Assembly: GCF_003265705.1 (NCBI RefSeq)
Contig: NW_020312817.1
Span: 54,380,259 to 54,444,258, forward strand
Source of the DNA: Callorhinus ursinus
Taxonomy: Eukaryota; Chordata; Mammalia; Carnivora; Otariidae
Length of the DNA: 64,000 nt
Direction of reading: 5' to 3'
Part shown: one piece after another, positions 22,531 through 35,208 of the stretch
How the letters are laid out: the number at the start of each line of letters is the position of its first letter
How positions within the stretch are numbered: the stretch's first letter is position 1
Made by a program: the position numbers and the translations under genes
Notes under the pieces: generated by a model
Database searches by the model: none
What the model saw: only the letters and a program-made list of their open reading frames with translations
What the model was told of the DNA's origin: nothing

Positions 22531-24369
22531 TGTCATGTTCCCCATTTTCGGGGAGTATCCATTACCTTAGGGATGATCTTTTTCAATGATAAGTTTAGCA
22601 GAGGTTACAGAAGTCATCACAGGACTAGATTCTTTGACTACCTCCCTTTCTTCATTCCACCGGTCACCATTCTTTGGCTGCAGTCTACGGAAACCAACTC
22701 TAGCTAATTTACTGGAAGGATATGGGGTGGCTCACAGACTTGAAGAAAAAAATGAAAACTAGGTCTTTGGAAAAACAGAAACCAGGACAACTGTGGGGTT
22801 CCAGGAAACGAGAACTAATGGATGGTCTCTTTGAGACACCAAGCTAAAAAATCCCAGTGGATTTCAGGCTTGTACAAGTTCCCAGGGACAGAGGCTTTGA
22901 TTGGCCTCCCTTGGCTGAGTGCTTACCTCTCCTGAAGGGGGAGCCCGCGAACTGACGGCCCATCGGGACAGCTCCCAATGTGCGGGGGGCTCATCCCCCA
23001 AAGGAAAATCGAGGCGCTAGTCACAGTAGGAGTGTGAAAGGTCCCTAGGCAGGCAATACCAACTGATGTCCACAGAAGGCATCTGAGGAAGCAGGAAAGT
23101 CGGAGCGGGAGGAAGATCTGCTCTTGGGGTTTTCTAAGAGCCTCCAGATTCACTCTCCGCTACCCCTCTGTTTCTCACTTCTCGCTAATGCAGATTACGG
23201 AGAATTATAGATGGCCCGCCATCACTTTGTCATTGCACCAAAATTATTCAAAACCTGGGGGGAGTAGGAGTGGAAGAATCCACATTTGATGGCACTTGGG
23301 CGAAACAGAAACAATAAAGGGATGATTTGCCATGTCTGCATTTAAACAAGTATTTTTGCTATGGTGTGTTTGTATAGGCAATGGAAATAGTTCTTGCATT
23401 TACCCAGTCTGATTTCGTGACTAAATTGATCTTCTTTTGTTTAATTCATCAAGGGACTTCTAATTTATAACGTTTTCTCTTTTTGTCCTAATACGACGAA
23501 GAACCCTTACACAGGAAATATATTATTTGGATGCCCAGAGAGTAAAAGCGCCCTCTGCATTCTGAATAATTCATTTCAAGAAATATGTGTTTAGTGGTTA
23601 CCATGTGCTGGACTAGGTAAAAAATGTCTTGCCACCAAGAGCGCCCCAAATTTGTTGATCAGCTGAATGTACCACGGATGGATTGGACGCCGCCTCTCCT
23701 GCTTCTCCTCCTGCCACAGGTCATCATGCCTGGTTAGCAACACCTAGTGGTCAGTGTAGGAACTGCCTGAATCAATGACATTTTATTTAAGACTTCCTTC
23801 ACTTACTAGTTTGAGCAAATGCTCTTCAGCTCTTGCAGGTCCTATTCCCAGATCAAAAAATTACAATCTCCTCCAAAATTTTTTTCATGTACATGTGTCT
23901 AGGCTTACTTTTTTAAACCTCTTTCTGTCCTCCTTTTAATTCTCACATGTGACTAACACCTTGGAAACATTCTTATAGGACATTGTACCTGTGTAAGGAA
24001 AATTTAAGACTTTGGAATAAGCAAAAATGACTACTGTCTCCAGTGGAAAACTATGCATCATTTACAGCACACCATTCCAGGTAATCTGATTCTATGGAAT
24101 TTGTGCTTTTCCTTGTATTTGAATTATTTTACAACTCTGTAAATTATGGATAATTGATAGCAATGCAAATAACTCTTATCTATAAACATGCAAATACATT
24201 CTATTATATATATATATTCTATTCTATTCTTCAATAAACTCTATTCCACTCCACTTCCCCACCCTACCCCCACTAAAATAAGCCAAGTTTTCGTCCATTT
24301 GTAAATTGATTTTAACATTTCTTTACTCCATATAAAGTGATCACTACAATAAATTCAGTTAGTATTTGT
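22531..24369. other. Intergenic, PLEK upstream, no recognised repeat
   Basis: Contains a GC-richer, repeat-free patch around 22920-23170. A (TA)/(TTCTA) low-complexity run lies at 24200-24240. No gene recognised. Confidence 0.4.
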
Positions 24370-25345
24370 CACCATACGTAGTCAAAAATTTTTTTCCTTT
24401 TGACAAGAACTTTCAAGATCCACTCTCCCAAATGCTTTCAAATACACAATACAGTATCGCTAACTATAATCAACATGCTGTGTGTTACATTTGCATGACT
24501 TACTCAGTTTAGAACTGGAAACTTGGACCTTTTGACCCCTTCATCCATTTCACCCACCCCCTAACCCTGCCTCTCAGGCAACCACCAATTTGTTCTCTAT
24601 ATCCATGAGCTCAGTGTTTTTGTTTTGTTTTGTGTGGGTTTCTTTTAGATTGGTATTTAGATTTTTTCTATTGGTATTTATCATTTGCTGCCTGATTTAT
24701 TTCATTGAGTATACTGTCCTCAAGGACCACCCATGTTGTTTTCATTCTTTTTTATGGCTGAACAATATTCCACTCTACATATACATACTACATTTTCTTT
24801 ATTCATTCATCCATCAGTGGGCATTCAGGTTGTTTCTATGTTTGAGTTATTATAAATAATGCTGCAATGAACATGAGGATCCAAATACCTTTTCAAATTG
24901 GTAGTTTCATTTTCTTTGGATAAATACACAGAAGTAGAATTGCTGGATCATATGGTAGTTCTATGTTTAATTTTTTGAGGAAACTCCATATTGTTTTCCA
25001 GAGTGGCCGCACCAATCTACACTCCCACCAACAGTGCACAAGCATTCCCTTTTCTCTACATCCTTGCCAACACTTGTTATTTCTTGTTTTTTCTGATAAT
25101 AGCCATTCTAACAGGTGTGAAGTGATATCTCATTGTGGTTTTGATTTGCGTTGCCCTGATGATTAGTGACGTTGAGCATCTATTGAGGTATTTGCTGGTC
25201 ATCTGTATGTCTTCTTCGGAAAAATGTCTATTCATATCATCTGCCCATTTTTTAATTGGATTGTTTGGTTTTTTGCTATTGAGTTGTATGAGTTATTTAC
25301 ATATTTTGGATATTAACCCCTTATGAGATACATGATTTGCATTCA
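24370..25345 (-). mobile_element. L1M 3' UTR and ORF2 end
   Basis: Read on the plus strand it is antisense L1: accaccaatttgttctctat, then gaacaatattccactctaca, ggatcatatggtagttctat, cactcccaccaacagtgcac and ttgagcatctattgagg. 5'-truncated, with no intact ORF. Confidence 0.9.
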
Positions 25346-25810
25346 GTGGGTTGCCACATTTCTCGATTATACTGAATAAATCTGCCCTTGGCTCTGGAAG
25401 AATACACTATCTTTCAAGGCTATTGTTCACTATACAAACATCCATGAAAAGATAGTGCCTTTTCTTGCAAGTTGTAGGGAAACATAAGAGATCCATGGAG
25501 AATTATCTCCCAACAAAAGGAAAGCCTTAAGTTGTTAATTCATTTGAACCCACTAGAAAATATCTACTTGGTGCCCAATGGGGCTTCAGCTCAAGATGGG
25601 GAACCAAGCCCACATATTGAGCAATTCTCTCCCAACAGACACACATACACAAAATTTATGTGAAAATGATAAAAGAAATATAAAAGTGTGAATGGACATA
25701 TACCCATTTGCTTCAAAGTAAGTATTTACATGCATTTATTTCCTTGCATTGTCAGCTAAGAGGGCCTAGAAGCAGCAACACCCCTGTAGCAATGGGCATA
25801 ATGTTATGGA
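25346..25810. other. Intergenic, no recognised feature
   Basis: No repeat or gene recognised. Confidence 0.4.
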
Positions 25811-26134
25811 ACAAGTGTCAGTGTTCCCCAAAATTCATATGTTGAAATCCTAGTCCTGAATGTGATGGTATTAGGAAGTGGGGTCTTTAAAAGACAATTA
25901 GGTCATAAAGGGGATTACTGTCCTTATAAAAAACATGGAGAGCTTGCTTTCTCTCTCTGCTGCCACGTGAGGATAAAATGGGTCTGCAACCCGGAGAAGG
26001 CTCTCCCAGGAACCCAACTCTACTGGCACACCGACCTTACACATTCAGCCCCCAGAACTGTGAGAAATGTCTGTTGTCTATAAGCCACCCAGTCTGCGGT
26101 AGTCGGTTACAGCAGCCTAAACTGACTGAGACAC
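25811..26134 (+). mobile_element. MLT1-like MaLR LTR
   Basis: Starts ccccaaaattcatatgttga, contains ctctgctgccacgtgaggat and ends cccagaactgtgagaaatg ... gccacccagtctgcggta. Diverged solo LTR. Confidence 0.85.
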
Positions 26135-26394
26135 ACACAGTGCCCTGATCTAAAATACTATTCTCCAATAAAAGGCACTGGGCTCCTTGGATAAATAGAT
26201 GATGCTAGGACTGGAGCAGGAAATATACAAGATGAGCCTGGAAGTGCCAGAAAGTAAGGGAGTGCTGAAAAAAGATTTTTTAGCTAAAAAACAAAAAGTA
26301 AAACCACAATGATGGGTTATGTCAAAGGGACACAGGAGCCAACTGAAAGAATTTCCAATGGCCAAAGCTGGAACAATTTGAGCAACAAAATAAG

Positions 26395-26510
26395 CAAAGT
26401 AGTATTGGGTTATATATTGGGTTTTATATATTGGGTTATATATATCTCAAGGTAGACAATAGATAAATAAATGATTGAATAAATAAATAAATGAGGGAGA
26501 ATAAATAAAT
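26395..26510. repeat. Low-complexity ATTGGGTTATATA and AATAAATA repeats
   Basis: Three copies of a ttatatattgggtt-type unit (26400-26450), then an AAATAAAT run. Confidence 0.75.
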
Positions 26511-26534
26511 CTATGGCAAGAATTCTAAATAATT

Positions 26535-27235
26535 TGTGTAAATACTATTCCCTCAAGGAGATGGAACATATATCCCTACTCCTTAATTGTGGGCTGCTTA
26601 CAGTGAATTCCTTTCAGAGTACTGTACGGAAAGAGGAAAAAAGAGTAATTTTATGGTGGAGAAAGCTGACAAACACTACCTTACCCAGGTGATCAAAGTC
26701 AATATCAACAGTGATAAGTCAGGTTGAGAGTATGTACCCTTGATACCTAATCATGGGTAAAACCTGAGACAAACCTCAGTTGTGGGACATTCTACTAAAT
26801 ACTTGGCCAGCCCTCCTTAAAACTGTCAATGTCATCAAAAACAGGGAAAGTCTGAGCAACTATCATGGCTAAGAGAAGCCTAAGGAGACATGACAACTAA
26901 CTGTAATGTGGGATCCTGGCTGGGATCCCAGAACAGAGAAAGCACATTATGAAAAGCCTAAATAAATCTTTAAAAGTATGGACTTTAGTTAATAATAATG
27001 TATAGGGGCACCTGCGTGGCTCGGCCGGTGAAGCGTCTACCTTCAGCTCAGGTCGTGATCCCAGAGTTCTGGGATCGAGTCCCACGTCGGGCTCCCTGCT
27101 CAGTGGGGAGCCCGCTCCTCCCTCTGCTTGCCCGCCCTCCTGCTTGTGCTCTCTCTCTCTCTCTGACAAATAAATATATAAAATATTTTTTAAAATTAAA
27201 TAATAATAAAATATACAGATATTGGTTAATTCATC
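26535..27235 (+). mobile_element. L1M 3' UTR split by a Can-SINE
   Basis: Old L1 3' UTR text (agaaagctgacaaacactac, gtatgtacccttgatacct, aggagacatgacaactaact, tatggactttagttaataat) is interrupted at about 27004 and resumes at about 27190 with acagatattggttaattc. Confidence 0.75.
27004..27188 (+). mobile_element. Can-SINE inside L1M 3' UTR
   Basis: Head ggggcacctgcgtggctcgg, tail aaataaatatataaaatatt. The flanking AATAATAAT run makes the target-site duplication ambiguous. Confidence 0.93.
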
Positions 27236-27329
27236 TTCATCTTCTTCATTTTCATAACGTGCAGATGGAGATTCCAATGCAACAATTTCCATATAGTTAT
27301 GTTCACATTCCATCTGTTCAGAAAGGTTT

Positions 27330-27992
27330 TAAATTCACTAACTTGAAAAGGTATTTGCATCCCCATGTTCACTGCAGCATTATTTACAATGGCTAAGATA
27401 TGGAAACAACCTAAGTGTCCATCAACAGATGAATAGATAAAGAAGGTATGGTGTACCTATATATATAGTGAAATATTCAGCCATAAAAAAGAATGAAATC
27501 TTGCTATTTGTGACATGAATAGACTTCAAGGGTATTGTGCTAAGTGAAATAAATCAGAAAAAAGACAAATGCCATATGATCTCACTTATATATGGAACCT
27601 AAAAAAACAAAAACAAAAGCCGAGCTCATAGATACAGAGAACAGACTGATGGTGGCCAGAGATGTGAGTGCAGGCTGCTGTGAAACGGGGGAAGTAAGTC
27701 AAAAGATACAAACTTCCAGTAATAAAAAAAAAAAAATAGTAAGTCCTGGGGATATATATACAGCATGGAGACTATAATTTATAATACTGTATTGCAGAGT
27801 TGAAAGTTGTTAAGAGAATAAATGTTCAAAGTTCTCATGACAAAGAAAAAATGTTTTGTAACTATATATGGCAATGGATGTTAACTAGACTTATTGTGGT
27901 GATCATTTCTCAAAATGTACAAATATTGAATCAGTATGTTGTACACCTGAAACTAATATAATGTTATATGTCAATTATACCTCAATATAAAA
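27330..27992 (+). mobile_element. L1 ORF2 end and 3' UTR with poly(A)
   Basis: gttcactgcagcattattta, gtccatcaacagatgaatag, atgatctcacttatatatgg and ttgtacacctgaaactaata, ending in an A-rich tail. Truncated, with no intact ORF. Confidence 0.92.
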
Positions 27993-28544
27993 AAAGAAAG
28001 GCTTTAAGTCAGTAAGAACTGTTTTTGCGGTGGGAACTGTTTTGTTGGTTCTTTCTGTCCTTCTGAGGATTATGGAGGTATAGAAGACCTCTTTTTAAAG
28101 AGGGTGCCTTAGTTAAGCTTAAGATTTTAATGCAGTGTATAATTCTTTGCAGTATGGTTTATAGTAATGAGAAGTTGGGGAGTGTATCTAAATATACAAG
28201 AATAAAAGCTTAGTTAACTGATTTATGACGCATATGTAGAATAAAATAAATGGAATTCAATAGGAATAAATGGAAAAAGCAGGACACAAACCATATGGAG
28301 ACTTTATGTGCTAATTTTTATATAGCGAACATGGAACCTTTATTAGGCTGAAAGGGGTTGGAGTCCTGTGATCATCTAGGTGCCGAGGAATAAACTGTCA
28401 AATTTTTAACAAGGCATGTCTAATAATGGCCATAAATATCTCAATAGTTATAGGGACAACATGTTGGAGATTTTACGGTATAGCTTTGGTGTCCAATTAA
28501 CAGAGGAATGGCATTAATGAATGCCAAAGTACCCACTGCTTTGG
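27993..28544. other. Intergenic, no recognised feature
   Basis: AT-rich. Possibly decayed L1 but not assignable. Confidence 0.4.
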
Positions 28545-29395
28545 TGTAGCTTTAGCACACCGAAGGCTCCAGAAGACCGAACACAGCTTTTCAGGAGCTC
28601 GGGCCCATCAGCACTTCGGGCGGCAGCACCACCCTCAGCTGGGCTCTGCCACAGGAGACGTGCTCACAGAGCAGACAGCAGCATCCTTGATGTCAGGCAT
28701 TCACAGCCTGGATGAAGCAGACGCACCAGGCCCCGCCCGCTGCAGGGGTTTCAGGGGTTTCAGGAGAGAATCTAAGGAGGGCCAGCAGGGGAAGCCCACA
28801 GTAACTGACGGGGCCGTGTCCATGAGTCCATGTGAGTCATCTCCTGCAACATCTTCTAAGTACACAGGGGCCCAGGGAAGGGGGCCAGAGCTCCCATCCC
28901 GGAAGTTCTGTGCACAGCTGAAAAGTACCATGTGCAACTGCTGCTGGGAGCCAGATTTTACCCCAGACTTGCAGGGCTGGGGACACGCGATTTCTATATC
29001 TGCATCATGGTCACTGATGCAAGATACCGAGGGTATCTTCACTTTTCAACTTGTTCCAACAAGTTCTTTCCTAAAACGGGCTTCTGAAGATACAGCTGCT
29101 ACTTGGAGTCCCAGTTGTCACCCATCCTTCTTACATTTCCTGCCCACTTCCAGATGAGCTAAGTGGCATTAAGTGTGGCTGAGGTCACTGAAGAGATGTT
29201 TAAATAAGCTATTTTAAAAGTTACTGACATCATCAGCTCTGAGCTGTTATTTCTAGGTCAGCACAATGTCTTGTCTGCAGCAGCGACAGTCATGGCTGAT
29301 GACCGCCTGAGTGCGTGGGACACGGTGGGGTACCGAGCCAGGTGGAGCTCCAGCAGCCTAGTGACATCGCGCACCCTCTAGCAGCAATGCTGTAA
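28545..29395. other. Unassigned GC-richer block between PLEK and CNRIP1
   Basis: An 850-bp segment is clearly more GC-rich than its AT-rich L1 surroundings and matches no repeat I know. A 165-codon plus-strand frame (28660-29157) and a 113-codon minus-strand frame (28701-29042) overlap within it. Neither shows a recognisable domain. It could be a processed pseudogene, a lncRNA exon, a regulatory element or an unrecognised repeat. A tandem ggggtttca doublet lies at 28744-28762. I assign no function. Confidence 0.35.
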
Positions 29396-29399
29396 AAGT

Positions 29400-30140
29400 A
29401 AGAAAGGAAAGAAAACAGATAAATTTGGATTCCACATCTCACGTTTTATATCAAAATAAATTTCAGATGGATCAAAAATTTGGATTCCACATCTCACACT
29501 TTATATCAAAATAAATTTCAGATGGATCAAAAATATTAAAAATATCAGGAAATATGTGTTCTATCAGAAAACATGAGATAAAATTATTTTTCTAATCCCA
29601 GAATGGGAATGACATAAGAGATTGATAGATTAAATTACATAGTAGTTAAAAATTATGTATGAGAAAAACAAATCAAAAAGACCAATGTCAAACTGAAAAT
29701 AAATGATGATATAATCACAGACAAAAAGCTAATTTCCCTAGTGTACTAAGAATTCACATAAACATAAAATAAAGACAGAAAATGGGTAAAGAATATGAAC
29801 CAACAGCTCATAGAAAAGGGAGACCAAATGATTCCTAAGCTTATGAAAAATGTGTGAACCCATTCATAATAATAAGAAATGCACAAAGGAACGAGATGAT
29901 ATTCCTTACATGTCAGATGGCTCAGATTCAAAACTCTGGTCACACTCTTTGTTGATAAATGTGCAGGGAAATAGGCATATGGCTGGTGGGAGGATTAAGT
30001 AGAACAGACTCGACAGAAGAAAATTTGGCAATGGTTACCAATATTACAGAAAGCACATATTCTTTGACCCAGAAAATCTGCTTCTGAGCAAAAGTCCTCG
30101 GATATATTTACCTGCGTGCAAATAACAAAGATACAAGGAC
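29400..30140 (+). mobile_element. L1M ORF2-end fragment
   Basis: ttcagatggatcaaaaat, aatgggtaaagaatatgaac, aatttggcaatggttaccaa and tttgacccagaaaatctgct are decayed L1 ORF2. It includes a 55-bp internal tandem duplication at 29421-29530. Confidence 0.8.
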
Positions 30141-30971
30141 TCCCCTCACTAAGGTACAAGTAGTATCTTCCACCATCCTCTATTTCTTTCTCCTTTCTTG
30201 GTCACAATAACACCAACACCGTCCTTAGTATCCGTTTATTTGTGTTGACCATCTCTCCCACGCGAGTGTGTGTGTGCGTCAAGGGTGAGCAGCAGGCCTG
30301 CTTGGGGAGCCCGGTTTGCCTTCTCACAGAACCACTTCCTCATGTAATTCAGAGACCACAAACTGGTTATGTGTCCTGTTTACTGGGAGAGGCACAAACT
30401 GGCACTCAAACTTTGGGCCTATATAACTGGAATTATATAGGCAGGTGGGGAACTAGGGCAGTACATTCTCTGTTTCAGAATGAATCACACGTACCTTGAC
30501 CTCGTTCACCTGAAACTATGTTTGTACTCCCCACATGGAGCTGCTGGACCACTGCGAAGACGAAACAGGCTTCACATGCTGTTTTTCCTGACCTGTTTCG
30601 GACTATGGAGTAAACGTCCTGCTAGACTTGGTCCAACTGAGTCCTACTAGCTGCCTTGCTAGTCTGAACCTGGAATTACTCCTGGTGGCAGGATAGTGCC
30701 CTAGAAGGCAGGCTGCATCCCTGGCATCTAGAACAGGACCCGGTACACATGAGCAACTCTGTAAATAAGATTTAAATGATAAATGAATGGATGGATGAAT
30801 AATGTTAAGTGAAAAAGATCAAGGTGCACAACAGTAACACTGCATGTTACCATTTGTGTAAAAAGGTAATACTGCTTCCATTGGCATAGGCTAAGTCTGG
30901 TCAAAGGCACAAGTAATTCGCACCTCAATAAATGAATGCACTTCTACCTTTGGTGGTTACAGGATTTCTTT
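30141..30971. other. Intergenic, no recognised feature
   Basis: A possible short MIR tail lies near 30730-30800. Otherwise nothing recognised. Confidence 0.4.
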
Positions 30972-30986
30972 AAAGGTTTTTACTGG

Positions 30987-31164
30987 GGGGCACCTGGGTG
31001 GCTCAGTCAGTTAAGTTTCCTCCTTCGGCTCAGGTTGTGATCTCAGGGTCCTGGGATCAAACCCTGAGTCGGGCTCCCTGCTCAGCAGCAAGTCTGCTCC
31101 TCCCTCTTGCTCTGCGATTGCTTTTACTCTCTTTTAAATAAATCAATAAAATTTTTTTAAAAAT
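30987..31164 (+). mobile_element. Can-SINE
   Basis: 15-bp target-site duplication with one mismatch, aaaggtttttactgg (30972-30986) and aaaggtttttattgg (31165-31179). Confidence 0.95.
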
Positions 31165-31179
31165 AAAGGTTTTTATTGG

Positions 31180-32641
31180 AAAACAGTTGTGGTCTGCTTT
31201 ATAATATATATAAACATATAAATGATTAATTGAGATTGTATATCATAGACAATAATGATTTTGAACTGGAATATTATCAAGCAGACGTTACAGAAGAGTG
31301 GTATGCAGTAAATAGGCAGATGTTGAGCATGGGACCCTACTCATCCCATCAGGAGAGAGACGTTGGAAAATAATATAGCTTAAAGTAATTAACCATATTC
31401 ATCTTCCCTATGAAGTTGTTGAAAATCAATCAATAGGTTTTGAGGTAAGGGACGCTAAAAAAATAATAACTTGCATTATAAGGAATTTATATTAAGCTTT
31501 CTGACCATAGTTAAATAATCGTAAATATTCCTATTTCATAACAACTAAAATATACATTACATAAGAGTAAAGAAAAATACATCTTTTTCCATTCCCTGTG
31601 TAATAAATGAAACAGATAAGGAGAAGCTTACAGAGAATCCAAGAATTGTTAAAAACTATTAAGAAATAAGCTTAAAAGATGGATAGCACTGCTTTATCTT
31701 TATACCACTCGGACTTATCCTATGATTTAATAGGAGACTGTTCCTGCTAACTGGTTATCACAGCATGGGTTCTGTATCAGAGGGCCTATACTGGACAATA
31801 TTTATCTACATATGTCTCCTATGTATTTTAGCCCATTAAAGTCCAAGGTAAAGTCCAACAAACAGGCTGCAAATCCTGGAAAGTCTTTCCACTCTGGCTG
31901 GTAGCAATGCAAACTATTCCCAGCCCTACTGCTGGGAATGATTCAACCCGCGGCTTTCTTTCCGGGCCTTGTAGAATTTTGCCCCATACCTGCACAGATC
32001 AGTAGTTAGCCAAAGATCCAAGCAGACTGCTCTGCAGACATCTAGAGCATTCTCGATCTCTCTGCTCCATCTCTCCTCACTGACAACCTGCCCTGCAAGT
32101 TCTAGCCAGTCTCCCCTCCCTCTCATTTCTGCTCCTCAGTTTAGTGAGGGTCCTGGGCTCTGTTTCAGTTCTCCTTCCTGCGGCACGGCCTGGAAATGGG
32201 TTCACACAAGCCAGCGGAGGCAATCAGAGGGCTTGTCTTAATTATTTCCCTCCTCTCAGGTTTCACAGTCTATGATACCTACTCTGCTGTCCACTGTCTG
32301 AAAACAGTTGCTCCTGCTGTTTGAATTTCTAGCTCCTTATTACAGGAGGGAAATTCTTGTTGCAGTTAAACCTTCATGGGAAGAGGTATAAATCAATAAT
32401 TTTATCCTTCGTACTTCTCCAAGAGCGATAAAGACTATCTCCAAGGTAAATTTAAATGATACTGTGGTCATGTTAAAGACTTGCAAACACACACAACCAG
32501 CAACAACAATAATCCTCATCTTTTAGAAGTTCATTGAAATATTCTTGGACTAAGTGATATAATTTCTGAAATTCGCTTCAAAAATACGGGTGAGGGTGAA
32601 ATTGCATGAGACTAAACACTGGTCACGAATTGATAAATATT
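31180..32641. other. Intergenic, not assigned
   Basis: 31860-32400 looks like an old interspersed repeat in style but I cannot name the family. No gene recognised. Confidence 0.35.
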
Positions 32642-32656
32642 GAAATTGGGTGAGGA

Positions 32657-32859
32657 GGGCGCCTGGGTGGCTCATTTGGTTAAGCAACTGCCTTCGGCTC
32701 AGGTCATGATCCTGGAGTCCCTGGATGGAGTCCCGCATCGGGCTCCCTGCTCGGCAGGGAGTCTGCTTCTCCCTCTGACCCTCCCCCATCTCATGTGCTT
32801 TCTCTCTCTCATCCCCTCTCTCTCTCAAATGAAATAAATAAAAAAATCTTTAAAAAAAA
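32657..32859 (+). mobile_element. Can-SINE, CCTC/CTCATG type
   Basis: Perfect 15-bp target-site duplication gaaattgggtgagga at 32642-32656 and 32860-32874. Confidence 0.97.
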
Positions 32860-32874
32860 GAAATTGGGTGAGGA

Positions 32875-33544
32875 ATACTACCTACTTTTTTATGTTTGAA
32901 ATTTCCCATAATAAAAACTTTTCTAAAATTAATGATAAGGAACTCTGTTTAATGCCCACTAAATAACTTCTGTGTCAAGTTCATAACAATGACTGATCTG
33001 AGAACAGGGGTTTGATGGCCGAATATGAAAGCAGGCAGTGTAAAAAAAAAAAAAAAAAGAAGAAGAAGAAGAAGAAGCTGCAGGGAAGGGAAACCAAAGA
33101 GCTAAGGGCAGTTCTCAAATGCTGTATCTCACCAGTTCAGGTACGGCCCTCCTTGATATCCCGAAGAGCCAGGCTAGCAACAGGTTCTTCCCCAACCGTG
33201 AGAGGCAGCAGAAGCTCTGCCCCACACCACGTAGTTACTGCTTCTGTGACTGGTCCCTATTTTAGAGAGTGAGATTTCACAGATCACAAAACCAATCTGT
33301 CCTGCCACAAACTCTGGCTAAATAGAACCTGGATTGCTATGGTAACGGCAAAGACAGGGAGTGGGGGCGGGAAGCACGCTTGGTCATAGTGACAAAAAAG
33401 TGGGTGAAAAACAAAAGTCAGAGAAAGCAGCCTATTTCATCTCTCAGGACCCAAACTGGAGCTCTCTTCAGTCAATGCTCTGGAGAATGTGAATTCTGCC
33501 TCCTCTCAACCCTCGACGGCCTCCTCTATAGAGCTATGTTTATA
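32875..33544. other. Intergenic, no gene recognised
   Basis: Contains an A17 plus (GAA)n tract at 33042-33077, possibly the tail of a decayed retroposon. Confidence 0.45.
33042..33077. repeat. (A)n(GAA)n simple repeat
   Basis: A-run followed by six GAA units. Confidence 0.95.
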
Positions 33545-33625
33545 AAGCACAGTCTGTGCTTCCAAGGAAGGTACCATCACGTCCATTTTGCAGAAGGGAA
33601 AACTGAGGCTCAGAGAGACTCCTGG
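33545..33625 (-). mobile_element. MIR fragment
   Basis: cattttgcagaagggaaaac and tgaggctcagagagactcc. Confidence 0.65.
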
Positions 33626-34263
33626 GATTTGTGCATATTTTACCTTACACAGCAAAAGATGGCTTCAAATATGATAAAGTTCAGGATCTTGAGATGGGGA
33701 GATTATTGGGGATTATCCAGTTGGGCTCCATGTAATTACAAGGTTTCTTATAAAAGGGAGACAGGAGGGTCAGAGTCAGGAAAAGACAATATGATGACAG
33801 AAGCAGAGAGAAATTGGAAGATGCTATGCTGGCTTTGAAGACAGAAGTTGAAGCCATGACCCAAGAATGCAAGTCATCTCTAGAAGCTAAAAAAGGCAAG
33901 GAAAGATTTTCCCCTGGAGCTATCAGAAAAAAACTGCAGCCCTGCCAACACATTATTTTAGAACTTTTGACCTCCGAGCTGTATGATAATTAATTTGTGG
34001 GTTTTTTTAAAGATTTTATTTATTTATTTGACAGAGAGAGAGAGATAGCAAGAGCAGGAACACAAGCAGGGGGAGTGGGAGAGGGAGAAGCAGGCTTCCC
34101 ATGGAGCAGGGAGCCCGATATGGGGCTCAATCCCAGGACCCTGGGATCAGGACCTGAGCTGAAGTCAGACGCTTAACTACTGAGCCACCCAGGCGCCCCA
34201 GTTTGTGTTGTTTTAAGCTCCTAACTTTGTTGTAATTTGTTACAGCAGCAACAAAAACCTAAT
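33622..34263 (+). mobile_element. MLT1-type MaLR LTR split by a Can-SINE
   Basis: LTR text (gatcttgagatggggagatt, gagacaggagggtcagagtc, gacctccgagctgtatgata) is interrupted at 34001 and resumes at 34201 with gtttgtgttgttttaagctc, ending acctaataca. Confidence 0.88.
34001..34200 (-). mobile_element. Can-SINE inside MLT1 LTR
   Basis: Complete reverse element. It breaks the LTR between taatttgtgg and gtttgtgttg, with a short tttgtg duplication. Confidence 0.95.
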
Positions 34264-34400
34264 ACATATATATACGTATATACCCATATATATTATATAT
34301 ACAGTTTAAAGAAAACACTTTTTAAAAAATAAGAAGTTATATATGTATACATAAAATACATAACCAGTTTAAAGAAAAATTATGAAGTAAATATATGTGT
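34264..34400. repeat. AT-rich (TATA)n-like low complexity
   Basis: tatatatacgtatatac, cccatatatattatata and similar. Confidence 0.8.
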
Positions 34401-34589
34401 ACCCATCACCCATGTCAAGAAATAGAATATTCCCAGCAGCTTAGCCTACACACCCCCGTATGACCTTCCCCTTCAACTATTTCTCCCTCCCCAGTGAGAT
34501 AGCAACTACTTGACTGCATGGTAATCATTTTCTGGGTATCCTTTATAATTTATGTGTGCACATAAATGCACACAGAGAAGTGTATTTCT

Positions 34590-34790
34590 TTTTTCTTTTT
34601 TTAAAGATTTTATTTATTTGACAGAGAGAAAGAGAGAGAGCGAGAGAGGGAACACAAGCAGGGGGAGTGGAAGAGGGAGAAGCAGGCTTCCCGCCGAGCA
34701 GGGAGCCCAATGTGGGGCTCGATCCCAGGACCCCGGGACCACAACCCAAGCCGAAGGCAGACGCCCAACGACTGAGCCACCCAGGCTCCC
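34590..34790 (-). mobile_element. Can-SINE
   Basis: Perfect 17-bp target-site duplication cagagaagtgtatttct at 34573-34589 and 34791-34807. Confidence 0.97.
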
Positions 34791-34819
34791 CAGAGAAGTG
34801 TATTTCTAAACAGTATAGC

Positions 34820-35208
34820 AATTTTGACTATTTTTTTACATGTTTTAATTGTGGTAAAATTTGCATAGCACAAATTTTTCCACAGTAATATTTTTAAGTG
34901 TACAGCTCTGTAATGTTCAGTACATTCACATTGTTGTGCAACAGACCTCCAGAACTTTTCATCTTGCAAACCTGAAACTTCATACTCATTAAATAACTCC
35001 CATTTCCCCCTCCCCCAAAGTCCCTGACAATCACCATACTTTCTGTTTCTATGAGTTTGACTAACTTTAGATACTTCATGTAAGTGAAATCATACAATAT
35101 TTTGTCTTTTTGTGACTAGCTTATCTCACATAGCATGTTTCATCCATGTTGTAGCATGTTCCCAAATGTCCTTCCTTTTTAAGTCCGAATAATATTCCAC
35201 TGTATGTA
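34820..35208 (-). mobile_element. Old L1 3' part, left piece
   Basis: Antisense L1 text (tcacattgttgtgcaacaga, catagcatgtttcatccatg, ccgaataatattccactgta). It is interrupted at 35208 by a younger L1 and resumes at 36167. Confidence 0.85.

Noticed and set aside
28660..29157. 165-codon frame as a novel gene
   Set aside because: No domain, no start-context or splice support, and overlapping antisense frames. Kept only as part of an unassigned GC-rich block.
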